Below are positions 1-8,880 of a stretch of 44,051 nucleotides of DNA, one piece after another (the stretch's first letter is position 1; every line of letters begins with the position of its first letter). Source of the stretch: Acidimicrobiia bacterium (lineage in GTDB: Bacteria; Actinomycetota; Acidimicrobiia; UBA2766); contig JADZDR010000041.1 of assembly GCA_020850945.1 (NCBI GenBank), positions 1-44,051 of the forward strand, read 5' to 3'. The notes beneath the pieces were generated by a model. It searched no databases. It was not told where the DNA came from and saw nothing but the letters and a program-made list of their open reading frames with translations. Made by a program: the position numbers and the translations under genes.

Positions 1-54
1 CCCAACTCGTCTCTCTGGGGTTGTCGCCTTCGGAATGTCCGGGACTCGCGAGAC

Positions 55-66
55 TAGGGTTCCGCG
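55..66 (+). promoter_or_regulatory. Leaderless -10 promoter element of the Ser/Thr-tail protein
   Basis: TAGGGT at 55-60 fits TANNNT and ends 6 bases before the ATG at 67. Transcription would start at or next to the start codon. No clear -35 box is visible and there is no Shine-Dalgarno sequence. The same geometry recurs at other genes in the window. Confidence 0.55.
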
Positions 67-618
67 ATGGCTGACGAGCACGACGGCGGCATGGGTCCGG
101 ACGAGCCGGATCCGGACCGCCCCGATCCGGACGCGACGCAGGCGATCGACCCCGACGCCACGCACGTGATGGGCTGGGAAGGGGCACCGGACCGGGTGGG
201 GGCGATCCGCGCGGAAGGCGTGATGCCCGACGAGGCGGACTACGCGGCCGCCGGCCCGGGCGAGACGCTGATCATGCCGGCGGCCACCCCCGACATCGAG
301 ACCGGCCTCGTACCGGAGGAGGAACCTCCCCCGCGCATGCCCGTGTGGGCGTGGGTGCTCATCGGCATCGTCGTTCTCGCCCTCCTCGTCGGCGCCATGG
401 CGCTCGCCTTGACGGGTGGGGAGGACGTGGAGACCCCTCCGGTCAACACCGCGACCACGATCACGGTGCCCACGACCGAGACGACCGAACCGGACACGAC
501 GCGGGGTAGCTCGTCGACGTCGACTTCGACATCGACCTCCACATCGACGTCGACGTCCACCTCGTCGTCGACGTCCACGTCCACGTCGTCGACGACCCTG
601 CCCGAGGAGGGCGAGTAA
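67..618 (+). CDS. Single-pass membrane protein with low-complexity Ser/Thr tail
   Basis: The 183-residue protein has an acidic, Asp/Pro-rich N-terminal half with Asp-Pro-Asp repeats (about residues 1-90). One hydrophobic membrane segment follows at about residues 93-115, then a Thr-rich stretch and a nearly pure Ser/Thr tail (about residues 150-177) ending in an acidic tip. With no signal peptide and a central helix, the N-terminus is probably cytoplasmic and the Ser/Thr tail outside, where it could be a flexible or glycosylated stalk; that is inference. The ATG at 67 is favoured by the -10 element six bases upstream. I recognise no family. The neighbour on the opposite strand is a lipid-synthesis gene and gives no functional hint. 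Confidence 0.7.
   Translation: MADEHDGGMGPDEPDPDRPDPDATQAIDPDATHVMGWEGAPDRVGAIRAEGVMPDEADYAAAGPGETLIMPAATPDIETGLVPEEEPPPRMPVWAWVLIGIVVLALLVGAMALALTGGEDVETPPVNTATTITVPTTETTEPDTTRGSSSTSTSTSTSTSTSTSTSSSTSTSTSSTTLPEEGE
510..597 (+). repeat. Period-6 codon repeat encoding the Ser/Thr tail
   Basis: This stretch is an imperfect tandem of six-base units (tcgacg, tcgaca and tccacg variants) encoding alternating Ser and Thr. It lies inside the first gene. Such tracts can change length by slippage, and whole units would keep the frame. Confidence 0.75.
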
Positions 619-642
619 CCCGCTCGGCCCCTGTGGGCTGGG

Positions 643-2064
643 TCAGGACTCGAGGACTTGCTCGTACATGCGCCTGATCTCGGCGATGCGGGCATCGAGC
701 GTGTCATGCGTCCAGTCGTCCGTGACGACGGGCGGCATCACCGTGACCTCGACGGGCGCCGGCCGTACGAACACCCTGCCCTTGGGAAGGACATCGAGCG
801 TGTTGCGCAACACGATCGGGACGACCGGCACACCGGCCTGCATCGCCATATGGAACGCGCCTTTCTTGAAACGGCCGAGGCGGGGCGTCACCGAACGCGT
901 CCCCTCCGGCGCGATGACCAGTGACGTCCCGTTGCGAAGCGCCTCGACAGCGGGCTGCAACTCCTCGATGGCCCGCTCCCTGTCTGCCCGGTGGATGAAC
1001 ACGATCCCGCCGTAACCGAAGATCGGGCCGACGAGCGGGTTCCGCTTCAGTTCGGCCTTCGCCACACCCGTGATGTCCTGACGGAGGAGCTTGGCGATGA
1101 TCAGGACGTCCGCCTGGCTCTGATGGTTGAAGATGAACACGGCGGGCCTGTGCTCCCACAGATGGTCCTCGCCCGCCACGTCGAGACGGATACCCGCGAT
1201 GGCGGTCCCGAGATCGCCGAGCATCCCGACAGCGAGGTTGATCCCGTCACGCTGCGACCCGTTCAACCAGCCGAGCGGGACGCCGCAGGCGACCGAGCCG
1301 AGGAGTGAGCCGACGAGAGCGCCCGTGCGCGCGACCTCGACAGGTGTGGGCCGGCCCCGGCTCGTGAACTCGAGCGTCGGCCAACCGCGCTCTGTCGCTA
1401 CACGTCGCAGACCCCGGTCGGGATTCGTGGGCCGGGGGTTCCCCACCTCCTCGAGCAGGGGCAGGTCCTCTTTGCCGTCGCTGTAGAACCAGCTCCGGTC
1501 GAGATCGAGGCCGAGCCCGGCGGCCATCTCCTCGGCGGCGCGGAGCTTGCCGTCGCCGTAGACGATGGGTGAGACCATCTGCCCTGTGAAACGCCCGTCC
1601 TTGACCTCGTAGTCGTTGCAGACCATCTGGCCGAAACCGAGGTCGCGGGCCACGTCCTGCACCTGGTACCGCGTCGCCGACGACAGGAGCACGGTCGTGT
1701 GGTCCTTGCGGCGGTGCGCCTCGACGATCGCCCGCATCTCCGGGTAGATCTCACCGGCGATCTTCTTGCGGAAGAGGCGGGCCCCCATCTCCTCGAGATC
1801 GGCCACGGACTCGCCTTGCACGACCTCGGCGCTCATCTCGACCAGCGACGAGAACGGCTGCTGGCCGAGGAGGTACCCGACGACGATGGTGAGGGCGCGG
1901 GGGATGTCCTGGGGCTTGAGGAGGCCCCTCCGCACGACCTCGCGGAAGAAGCTCTCCGCCGAGAACTCCGATATCAGGGTGCGGTCGTAGTCGAAGAAGG
2001 CGCCGATGTCGGGGCCGCTCGGGCTCTGTTCGATCTCGCGCGTGAACTGTTCGTATCTCGCCAT
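643..2064 (-). CDS. plsC: HAD-IB phosphatase / 1-acylglycerol-3-phosphate acyltransferase fusion
   Basis: This is a two-domain membrane-associated enzyme of about 473 residues. The N-terminal half is a HAD-IB hydrolase with motif I DYDRT near residue 25 (both Asp present), the Ser motif LLSSAT, and an SDGKEDLP motif with the later Asp. The C-terminal half is a PlsC acyltransferase with NHQSQAD (the HX4D catalytic pair), a FIHR motif and EGTRS. PlsC domains acylate lysophosphatidic acid to phosphatidic acid; the HAD domain is often labelled phosphoserine-phosphatase-like but its substrate here is unknown. The same fusion (Rv2483c) sits beside plsB2 in Mycobacterium tuberculosis, matching the divergent plsB here. 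I chose the ATG at 2064 over the in-frame TTG at 2079 because TACGAT lies six bases upstream. Confidence 0.88.
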   Translation of the reverse strand: MARYEQFTREIEQSPSGPDIGAFFDYDRTLISEFSAESFFREVVRRGLLKPQDIPRALTIVVGYLLGQQPFSSLVEMSAEVVQGESVADLEEMGARLFRKKIAGEIYPEMRAIVEAHRRKDHTTVLLSSATRYQVQDVARDLGFGQMVCNDYEVKDGRFTGQMVSPIVYGDGKLRAAEEMAAGLGLDLDRSWFYSDGKEDLPLLEEVGNPRPTNPDRGLRRVATERGWPTLEFTSRGRPTPVEVARTGALVGSLLGSVACGVPLGWLNGSQRDGINLAVGMLGDLGTAIAGIRLDVAGEDHLWEHRPAVFIFNHQSQADVLIIAKLLRQDITGVAKAELKRNPLVGPIFGYGGIVFIHRADRERAIEELQPAVEALRNGTSLVIAPEGTRSVTPRLGRFKKGAFHMAMQAGVPVVPIVLRNTLDVLPKGRVFVRPAPVEVTVMPPVVTDDWTHDTLDARIAEIRRMYEQVLES

Positions 2065-2076
2065 GTGCTGATCGTA
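2065..2076 (-). promoter_or_regulatory. Leaderless -10 element of the HAD-PlsC gene
   Basis: On the minus strand TACGAT (2076-2071) is followed by six bases and then the ATG at 2064. It would overlap the TTG alternative start and so argues against it. The plsB promoter points away from the same 73-bp spacer. Confidence 0.5.
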
Positions 2077-2126
2077 CAAGGGCGGAGCGACGGCTTCCCC
2101 GGCTGCGACACTTCACGAGGCCTGCG

Positions 2127-2137
2127 TACACTTGCGC
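2127..2137 (+). promoter_or_regulatory. Leaderless -10 element of plsB
   Basis: TACACT at 2127-2132 is followed by five bases and then the ATG at 2138. This favours ATG 2138 over the TTG at 2132, which overlaps the hexamer. Confidence 0.5.
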
Positions 2138-4534
2138 ATGATCGACACAGCGCAACGCGTCACGGCGGAGATCGAGCCGTCGTGGCCGGTGGCCGATGCG
2201 ACCGGCATCGTGTTCCTCGTCGAAGCCGAGACCCCCGTCGAGCGCCGCCTCCTGCGCGACTGGATCACGCACAACCGGCCCCTCGACCGTGACCCGGACA
2301 CGATCACCACGATCGACATCCCGACGGACCGGGCGGAAGGGCGCACCGCCGTGAGCACGGCCCTCGAGACGCGTCTCGCCGCCGGGGACGATCCCGTCCT
2401 CGCGCCGCTGCGTGTCGCGTGGCTGCCCGCCGAGCGGAACGGCGAACGCTCCGCCCGTCTCGCCGATCTCCTCACGTTCCGCAACCCGCGTGACCCGGGA
2501 TCGCTCTGGCAGCGCTGGCTCACGTTGAAGGGGGACAGCGACCGCTGGCGTGTCATCGCAGCCGAACCGGCCCGGGCGTCCGAGCTCATGCAGCGCTGGC
2601 GTGAGAAGGTCGGGGCCAACGCCGGCCACCTGGCCGGTTTCCCCCAGTTCGTGGCACGCCAGGCGACGCTCGCGCTCGAACGGGCGGAACGACAGGTGAT
2701 CGGGGGCCGCTACAAGGTGCCCCGCCTCGTCCGGGAGGAGATCACGGAACGCCTCGCCTTCCGCACCGGGATCGCCCGCCTCGCGACCGAGCTCGGCCGT
2801 GCCGGCCCCGACGTGCTGGCCGAGGCCGAAGCCGACCTGCGTGAGATCGCCGCCGGCCACAGCCCGTACCTGATCGACGTCAGCGCCGATCTCGGTCGCC
2901 TCGTGTTCTCCAAGGCATACGACCGCGAGATCGAGTACGACCGCGACAAGCTCGTCCGCATCGGCCGGCTCGGCCAGCAACACCCCCTCGTGTTCCTGCC
3001 TTCGCACCGCACCTACATCGACACGCTCGTCCTGCGTCAGGTCATGCACGAGTGCGGGCTGCCACCGAACCATGTGGCGAGCGGGATCAACCTGAGCTTC
3101 TTCCCGCTCGGACCGGTCCTGCGCCAGGGCGGCATGTTCTTCATCCGCCGTTCCTTCAAGGACGACGAGGTCTACAAGTTCGTGTTGCGCGAGTACATCG
3201 CCTACCTCCTCGAGAAGCGGTTCTCCCTCGAGTGGTACATCGAGGGGGGCAGGTCGCGGTCGGGCAAGCTCCTCCCGGCCCGCTACGGGCTCCTCTCCTA
3301 CGTCGCCGAGGCATGGCGTGAAGGCCGCGTGGAGGACGTCCTCCTCGTACCGGTCTCGATCAGCTACGACCAGATCCAGGACGTCTCTGCCTACACGGCC
3401 GAGGCGCATGGCGCCGCGAAGAAGCCGGAGTCCGTCGAGTTCGCGGTCAAGTACCTGCGGGACCTGCGCGAGCGGTTCGGCGCGATCTCGATGGGGTTCG
3501 GGGATCCCGTCTCGCTGCGCGACGCCCTCGGGCCGCCCGAATTGCTCGCGGTGTCCGAGGACGGACCCACGCTCGACCTGCAGAAGGTCGCGTTCCAGGT
3601 CATGGTCGGGATCAACGACGCGACCCCCATCACACCCACGTCCCTGGTCACGCTTGCGCTTCTGGCGACGGGTGGCCGCGCCATGTCCGTGCCCGAGATC
3701 CTCGTCGCCCTCGACGACTTCCTGAACTACATAAGCCGGCACGACCTGCCCGCCACGGCCGAGGGGATCGACACACCACGCGGCGTCGTAGCCACGCTCG
3801 ACGCCCTCATGCACCACGACGTCGTCGAATGCTTCAGCGAAGGTGCGGAGGCCGTGTACAGGATCGGCCCGGATCAGCACCTCACCGCCGCCTACTACCG
3901 GAACACGATCATCCACTTCTTCGTGCGCGGCGCGATCGCCGAGCTCGCCCTCCTCGCCACAGCCGAGCACGTGGACGAGGTGAAGGATCCGCTCGCCGAG
4001 CTCTGGGACGCGGCTACGGCGCTGCGTGACCTCCTCAAGTTCGAGTTCTACTTCACACGGCGTGAGCAGTTCGTCGATCTCCTCGCCCGCGAGATAGGCA
4101 TGCACTGCCCCGACTGGGAAGAGGTCGTCGCCGGCGGTGACCCGTCGCGGATCCGAGCGGTCGTGCGCGAGTTCCGGCCCCTCATGTCCCCCACCGTCCT
4201 GCGGTCCTTCCTCGAGGCGTACCTCCTCGTCGCCGACGAGCTCGCGAGTGCGGCCCCGGGCCGTTCGATCGACGAGTCCGAGTTGCTCGCGTCGTGCCTC
4301 AGCCTCGGTACGCAGTACCTCCTGCAGCGGCGCATACGCAACACGGAGTCGAACTCCCGGGTTCTGTTCGAGAACGCCCTGCGCCTCGCCCGCAACCGTG
4401 ATCTCCTCGACCCGGGCGCACCCGACCTCGTCGAGCGCCGACGTCTTCTCGCCGAGGAGATCCGTGCGTGGCTGCGCCGCATAGACGGGGTCGACGCAAT
4501 CGTCGCGACCCGCCTCGCCGGACTCCTCGACTGA
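2138..4534 (+). CDS. plsB: Glycerol-3-phosphate 1-O-acyltransferase PlsB
   Basis: PlsB transfers an acyl group to sn-glycerol-3-phosphate, the first step of phospholipid synthesis at the inner membrane face. The 798-residue length is close to the 807 of Escherichia coli PlsB. Acyltransferase block I is SHRTYID (HX4D) near residue 290, followed by GGMFFIRRSF, IEGGRSRSGK and the downstream block VLLVPVSISYD. The divergent HAD-PlsC gene supplies the second acylation step, so the pair covers synthesis of phosphatidic acid from glycerol-3-phosphate. The stop codon overlaps the start of the downstream protease gene (TGATG), so the two are probably co-transcribed. Confidence 0.93.
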   Translation: MIDTAQRVTAEIEPSWPVADATGIVFLVEAETPVERRLLRDWITHNRPLDRDPDTITTIDIPTDRAEGRTAVSTALETRLAAGDDPVLAPLRVAWLPAERNGERSARLADLLTFRNPRDPGSLWQRWLTLKGDSDRWRVIAAEPARASELMQRWREKVGANAGHLAGFPQFVARQATLALERAERQVIGGRYKVPRLVREEITERLAFRTGIARLATELGRAGPDVLAEAEADLREIAAGHSPYLIDVSADLGRLVFSKAYDREIEYDRDKLVRIGRLGQQHPLVFLPSHRTYIDTLVLRQVMHECGLPPNHVASGINLSFFPLGPVLRQGGMFFIRRSFKDDEVYKFVLREYIAYLLEKRFSLEWYIEGGRSRSGKLLPARYGLLSYVAEAWREGRVEDVLLVPVSISYDQIQDVSAYTAEAHGAAKKPESVEFAVKYLRDLRERFGAISMGFGDPVSLRDALGPPELLAVSEDGPTLDLQKVAFQVMVGINDATPITPTSLVTLALLATGGRAMSVPEILVALDDFLNYISRHDLPATAEGIDTPRGVVATLDALMHHDVVECFSEGAEAVYRIGPDQHLTAAYYRNTIIHFFVRGAIAELALLATAEHVDEVKDPLAELWDAATALRDLLKFEFYFTRREQFVDLLAREIGMHCPDWEEVVAGGDPSRIRAVVREFRPLMSPTVLRSFLEAYLLVADELASAAPGRSIDESELLASCLSLGTQYLLQRRIRNTESNSRVLFENALRLARNRDLLDPGAPDLVERRRLLAEEIRAWLRRIDGVDAIVATRLAGLLD

Positions 4535-5685
4535 TGGACCGGGCCCGGCACCACCCTTCCTCGCAGGGGAAGGCGGGGCGGCGCATCTGCGTCGCCACCG
4601 TCTGCCTGGTGACGACGCTGCTCTCGACACCCTCCGTCCGCGCGGAACCGGATCCGCTGCGTGCCGAACAGTGGGGACTGGACCGCATCCGGGCCGGGGA
4701 GGTTTGGGAGGAGGCGCGGGGCGAGGGGCGTATCGTCGCAGTCGTCGACTCGGGCGTCGACGGCGGCCACCCCGACCTCCAGGACCGCCTCGTGGCAGGT
4801 CGCGACTTCGTGGGGGACGGTGCCGGTACGACAGACCTACTCGGGCACGGCACGCATGTCGCCGGCATCGTCGCTGCTACGTCCGGCAACGGCATCGGCG
4901 GGTCCGGCTGCGCACCGGGCGCAAAGGTCATGCCCGTACGGGTTCTCGACGCACAGGGAACAGGCACGGCGGACCGGATCGCCGACGGTGTGCGCTGGGC
5001 GGTGGACCGTGGCGCGGACGTGGTGAACCTGTCGCTCGGTGAGGAGGGGATCGCGGGTCGCCTCACCAAGGGTGGCCCACTCAATGCGGCGATCCGGTAT
5101 GCGGCCGCGCGAGGTGTCGTGGTCGTCGCTGCGGCAGGGAACGGGAACGAGGCCGGCCGTGGGACTCCGCGGCGGGACTACCGCACCGGCGTGCCTGTGC
5201 TGGTGGTCACCGCCGTCGACGAGGCGGGGAACCCGACTGTGTTCACGAACTACGGAGACCTGCGGGCCGTGGCGGCGCCCGGCACGGCGATCCTCTCGAC
5301 GATCCCCACGTACCCCACCGTTCTCTTCCCGGACCCCGGGGATGGCTTCGCGCCCCTCGACGGCACGTCGATGGCGACACCATTCGTCGCATGCGAGGCC
5401 GCTCTCCTCCTCGAGTTGGGGGTCCCTGCCGCCGAGATCCCCGGCCTCATCCAGGAGACCGCGGCCGAGGTGCCGGACCCCCGGGCCGGTGCAGGGATCG
5501 TCGACATGGCTACCGCGGTGGCTGCCGCGGTAGCGGCCGGCGAATCGGCCCAGGAGGCGGGGCACGGAGACGATGGCGCGGCCGGAATTCCACCGGCGGT
5601 CTTGGTCCTGGGCTCGATAGCCGCCGGCCTCGCGCTGGGTTTCGTCATCGGCGCGATCATGCGGGCAAGACGCCGCGGCACGTGA
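4534..5685 (+). CDS. Subtilisin-family (S8) mycosin-like serine protease, membrane anchored
   Basis: The protein has about 383 residues. After a basic N-terminus and a hydrophobic signal segment ending near SVRA, the mature domain carries the full S8 catalytic triad: Asp in VVDSGVDGGHPD, His in GHGTHVAGI, and Ser in GTSMATPF. A C-terminal hydrophobic helix followed by ARRRGT should anchor it with the protease domain outside. This layout matches mycosins of type VII secretion systems, but no ESX gene is present in the window. The ATG at 4534 overlaps the plsB stop and precedes the signal peptide directly; the upstream in-frame extension is only shadow within plsB. Substrate unknown. Confidence 0.85.
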   Translation: MDRARHHPSSQGKAGRRICVATVCLVTTLLSTPSVRAEPDPLRAEQWGLDRIRAGEVWEEARGEGRIVAVVDSGVDGGHPDLQDRLVAGRDFVGDGAGTTDLLGHGTHVAGIVAATSGNGIGGSGCAPGAKVMPVRVLDAQGTGTADRIADGVRWAVDRGADVVNLSLGEEGIAGRLTKGGPLNAAIRYAAARGVVVVAAAGNGNEAGRGTPRRDYRTGVPVLVVTAVDEAGNPTVFTNYGDLRAVAAPGTAILSTIPTYPTVLFPDPGDGFAPLDGTSMATPFVACEAALLLELGVPAAEIPGLIQETAAEVPDPRAGAGIVDMATAVAAAVAAGESAQEAGHGDDGAAGIPPAVLVLGSIAAGLALGFVIGAIMRARRRGT

Positions 5686-5703
5686 CGGTATGTTGGACAC
5701 CGG

Positions 5704-7107
5704 ATGACGAACGCACCCGAATCCGCGACCCGCATCGAGTCGGACACGCTGGGCGAGATGGCCGTACCGGCGGACCGCTACTGGGGCGCCCAAACGCAAC
5801 GTGCCCTGGGTAACTTCGCGATCGGCACCGAGCGCATACCCATGTCGCTCATAGTGGCGCTCGCGTACGTGAAATACGCTGCGGCCGAGGCCAACCGCAG
5901 TCTCGATGTGCTCGACGCGGACCTCGCGCGTGTGATCGTGTCCGCCGCGCGCGACGTGACGGAGGGACGGCTCGGCCGCGAGGAGTTCCCCCTGTCCGTG
6001 TGGCAGAGCGGGAGTGGCACACAGACGAACATGAACGTGAACGAGGTCCTCGCCGCCCGCGCGAACGAGATCCTGACCGGCCGCATCACGACTGCCGGCC
6101 CTGTGGATCCGAACGACCATGTGAACCGCTCCCAGTCGAGCAACGACGTCATCCCGACCGCCCTCCACGTCGCCGCCCTCACGGCGGGACGCGAGATGCT
6201 CCTCCCCGCCCTCGACTGCCTCGCCCGCACCCTCGCCGAGAAGGGTGCCGCGCACACGGGTACCGTCAAGGTCGGCCGCACCCATCTCCAGGATGCCGTA
6301 CCGATGACCTTCGGTCAGGAGGCAGGCGCCTGGGCGTCCCAGGTCGAGTCGGCGCGAGATCGCGTGACGCATGCACTCGACGGCCTGCGGTACCTGCCGC
6401 TCGGTGGAACGGCCGTGGGGACGGGCCTGAACGCCCCGCCCGGCTTCGGCGAAGGAGCGGTCCGGCTCCTCGCCACGACAACCGGCCACGATCTCGAGGT
6501 GATGCCGAACCGCTTCGCCGGGATCGCCGCCCATGACGCCGTCATCGCCATGTCCTCGACCCTGCGGGACGCGGCCGTCACGCTCGCGAAGATCGCAGAC
6601 GACATCAGGTGGCTGGCGTCCGGACCCCGCACCGGCCTGGGTGAGCTGCGCCTCCCCGCGAACGAACCGGGGTCGTCGATGATGCCCGGCAAGGTGAACC
6701 CCTCACAGTGCGAGTCGCTGCTCATGGTGTGCGCGCAGGTCGCGGGGAACGACGCGGCGGCGGGGGTGGCGAGCCTGCGGGGCACGCTGCAACTCCACCT
6801 CGCGAAGCCGCTGCTCGCACATACCGTGCTCGGGTCGATCACGCTCCTCGCGGATGCCGTGGGGTCGTTCACGGACCACCTCGTCGTCGGCATGGAGCCG
6901 GACGCGGCCCGCATGCGCGAGCTGGCCGGGCTCTCGCTCATGGCGGCAACCGCCCTCACGCCGGAACTGGGCTACGCGGCTGTGGCTCACGTCGTGCAGC
7001 ACGCACATGAGCACGGGCTTCCACTCGCTGAAGCCCTGGCCGCCCTCGGCTACACGGACATCGATGTCGAGACTGCGCTGCACCCCGACCGTCTCAGTGG
7101 CGGCTGA
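5704..7107 (+). CDS. fumC: Class II fumarate hydratase
   Basis: FumC interconverts fumarate and L-malate in the TCA cycle, without an iron-sulfur cluster. At 467 residues it equals E. coli FumC in length. Visible signatures are SGSGTQTNMNVNEV, the substrate-site SSNDVIPTA, GRTHLQDAVP, and the class II signature GSSMMPGKVNP with its catalytic-loop Ser. It lies 18 bases after the protease and converges with the binding-protein gene 27 bases downstream. TATGTT at 5689-5694, nine bases before the ATG, could be its own -10 element with a very short leader. Confidence 0.96.
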   Translation: MTNAPESATRIESDTLGEMAVPADRYWGAQTQRALGNFAIGTERIPMSLIVALAYVKYAAAEANRSLDVLDADLARVIVSAARDVTEGRLGREEFPLSVWQSGSGTQTNMNVNEVLAARANEILTGRITTAGPVDPNDHVNRSQSSNDVIPTALHVAALTAGREMLLPALDCLARTLAEKGAAHTGTVKVGRTHLQDAVPMTFGQEAGAWASQVESARDRVTHALDGLRYLPLGGTAVGTGLNAPPGFGEGAVRLLATTTGHDLEVMPNRFAGIAAHDAVIAMSSTLRDAAVTLAKIADDIRWLASGPRTGLGELRLPANEPGSSMMPGKVNPSQCESLLMVCAQVAGNDAAAGVASLRGTLQLHLAKPLLAHTVLGSITLLADAVGSFTDHLVVGMEPDAARMRELAGLSLMAATALTPELGYAAVAHVVQHAHEHGLPLAEALAALGYTDIDVETALHPDRLSGG

Positions 7108-7134
7108 TGTCGTCGGCGTCCCCTCGCGGTCCGG

Positions 7135-8880
7135 TCACGGCGCGGACGTGGCGGGCGCTGTCGTCGAGGTCTCAGGTGCCCGCCGCAGCCACCATTCCTG
7201 GACGTTCCAGGTCGGACCCTGGATCGTCGGGTTGTCCTCGAGGTTCGCGTAGCCGCTGTCGAACGCGAGAACCGTCGCGTTCTGGAAGAGCGGCAGTGTG
7301 GGGATGTCCTTTGCGATGAGCTCGTCGGCTGTGTCGTAGAGCTGCGCCCGCTTGCGTTGGTTCGGCTCCATGTCGGCCGCACGCAGGATCTCGCTCACCT
7401 CGATGTCGCGGTATCCGAGCGAGTTCGCCCCCTCCACGTTCTGGCCCTCCCCCGGGCACGAGCGCTCGTCTTCACGGTAGAGGGAGTTCGCCCAACTGGG
7501 GTCGGGACCGCCCCGATACGCGAAGAGGGCGATCTGGTACTCGCAGTTGGGGAGGCGATCGAACAGTGTCGCCGAATCGAGCTCTTCGACCTGAAGCTCG
7601 ATTCCGACCTCGGCGAGCTGACGCTGCAGGATCTTCGCCGTGCGCTCGCGCAGGGCGTTTCCCTTCGTGGTCGACATGACGAAGGAGAGGCGCTCCGCAC
7701 CCTTCGCCCACACGTTGTCCGCACCCCGCGTGAACCCTGCCTGTGTGAGGAGCTCTTCGACCTTGCCAGGGTCGCGGCGATAGAACTCCCAGTTCGGCCT
7801 GTACTGCTTCTGCTCGGGCACGAAGAACACGTTGTTGAGCACCACGGCAGCGGGATTGATCGGCTTGGCGACCTCGTTCACGATCTCGCCCCTGTCGATC
7901 GCGTAGCCGATCGCCTGCCGCACCTCGGTGAGGCCGAGCAGCGGATCCTGGAGGTTGAAGTCGAGGTGTTCCCAGAGGGGCCCACCCGTGGTCTGCACGG
8001 TGATGTTCGGGACCTCCCGCAGTTCCAGCGCCACGTCCGGGGTCCGGTAGACGGACACGGCATTCGCCTCGCCTTCCCGGATCGCCGCGACCTGGAGGTC
8101 CTTGGCCTCGGCGAAACGGAAGTGGATCTCGTCCAGGTACGGTCCGTCCCCCCACCATGCGTCGTTGCGCACGAGAACGATCTCGTTTCCCTTCGTCCAG
8201 GTGCCGAGCTTGTAAGGACCGGACGCGAACGGGATCCCGTCGTTGAGCGCGCTGTTGAAGTCCTGCCCCTGCATCTTCACCGCCTGCAGGATCGGTTGCG
8301 CCGACGATGCGAAGAGCTCGAGCCAGGGCCCGTACGGCTCGGTGAAAGCGAGCGTGAAGGACTTGCCGTCCTGGGAGACATCCGAGAGGGTCCCGTCCTT
8401 GATCAACTCGTAGCCGTCGCGGGACAGGACGTCGTTGGCGGGAGCGAGCACCTGCGTGAGGGTGTACTGCACGTCGGCCGCGGTCACGGGTGAGCCGTCG
8501 TCCCACACGGCCTCGTCCCGGATCCTGTACCTGACCTTCATCGGCTCCGTCTCGGCCAGTTCGGGCAACTCCGCGAGGAGCACCGGTTCGTAACCGAAAT
8601 CAGGGGTGTACGAGATGAGTTGCGCAAGGATGGGACCGGCGACAGCCGCTGTCGCCGGATTGCGGCCCACCGAGGTCCACGGGTTGAGACCCGACGGTTC
8701 CTCCTCGAGGGCCATAACGATGTCGCCGCCTTTGCGCCTCTCGCCGTCGTCCTCGCCACCCTGGCCACTCCCGTTCCCGTTCTTGTCCCGGTTGCAGGCG
8801 GACGCCGTGACCGCCATGAGCAGAGCGACGGCGAGGAAACCCAGGATTCGACACCGCCGTCGCGGCGATGCCTGGCTCAC
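7135..8880 (-). CDS. Family 5 extracellular solute-binding lipoprotein (peptide ABC transporter type)
   Basis: The 581-residue protein has a lipoprotein signal peptide (Arg-rich start, hydrophobic core, lipobox ending VTASAC) and a Ser/Gly/Asp linker. The mature domain is SBP_bac_5: GGDIVMALEEEPSGLNPW near its start, the VRYRIRDEAVWDDGSPVTAADV block typical of DppA/OppA proteins (split here for length: the key part is DEAVWDDGSPVTAADV), and a late LPLFQNATVLAF region. These proteins bind peptides or related solutes for an ABC importer, but no permease or ATPase gene is nearby. The GTG at 8880 is chosen because it overlaps the secG stop as GTGA and immediately precedes the signal peptide. The longer in-frame extension would run through secG in another frame. 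Confidence 0.87.
   Translation of the reverse strand: MSQASPRRRCRILGFLAVALLMAVTASACNRDKNGNGSGQGGEDDGERRKGGDIVMALEEEPSGLNPWTSVGRNPATAAVAGPILAQLISYTPDFGYEPVLLAELPELAETEPMKVRYRIRDEAVWDDGSPVTAADVQYTLTQVLAPANDVLSRDGYELIKDGTLSDVSQDGKSFTLAFTEPYGPWLELFASSAQPILQAVKMQGQDFNSALNDGIPFASGPYKLGTWTKGNEIVLVRNDAWWGDGPYLDEIHFRFAEAKDLQVAAIREGEANAVSVYRTPDVALELREVPNITVQTTGGPLWEHLDFNLQDPLLGLTEVRQAIGYAIDRGEIVNEVAKPINPAAVVLNNVFFVPEQKQYRPNWEFYRRDPGKVEELLTQAGFTRGADNVWAKGAERLSFVMSTTKGNALRERTAKILQRQLAEVGIELQVEELDSATLFDRLPNCEYQIALFAYRGGPDPSWANSLYREDERSCPGEGQNVEGANSLGYRDIEVSEILRAADMEPNQRKRAQLYDTADELIAKDIPTLPLFQNATVLAFDSGYANLEDNPTIQGPTWNVQEWWLRRAPETSTTAPATSAP

Noticed and set aside
510-597. Possible CRISPR-like or DNA repeat array
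   Set aside because: The units are six bases long with no spacers and are in frame as Ser/Thr codons.
1751-4630. A 959-codon open frame on the minus strand opposite plsB
   Set aside because: It is a shadow frame of high-G+C coding DNA. The plus strand carries full PlsB motifs and the minus frame shows no family signature.
4837-6534. Long minus-strand frame opposite the protease and fumC
   Set aside because: Both plus-strand genes have complete catalytic motifs; the minus frame is low-complexity Arg/Gly/His-rich shadow.
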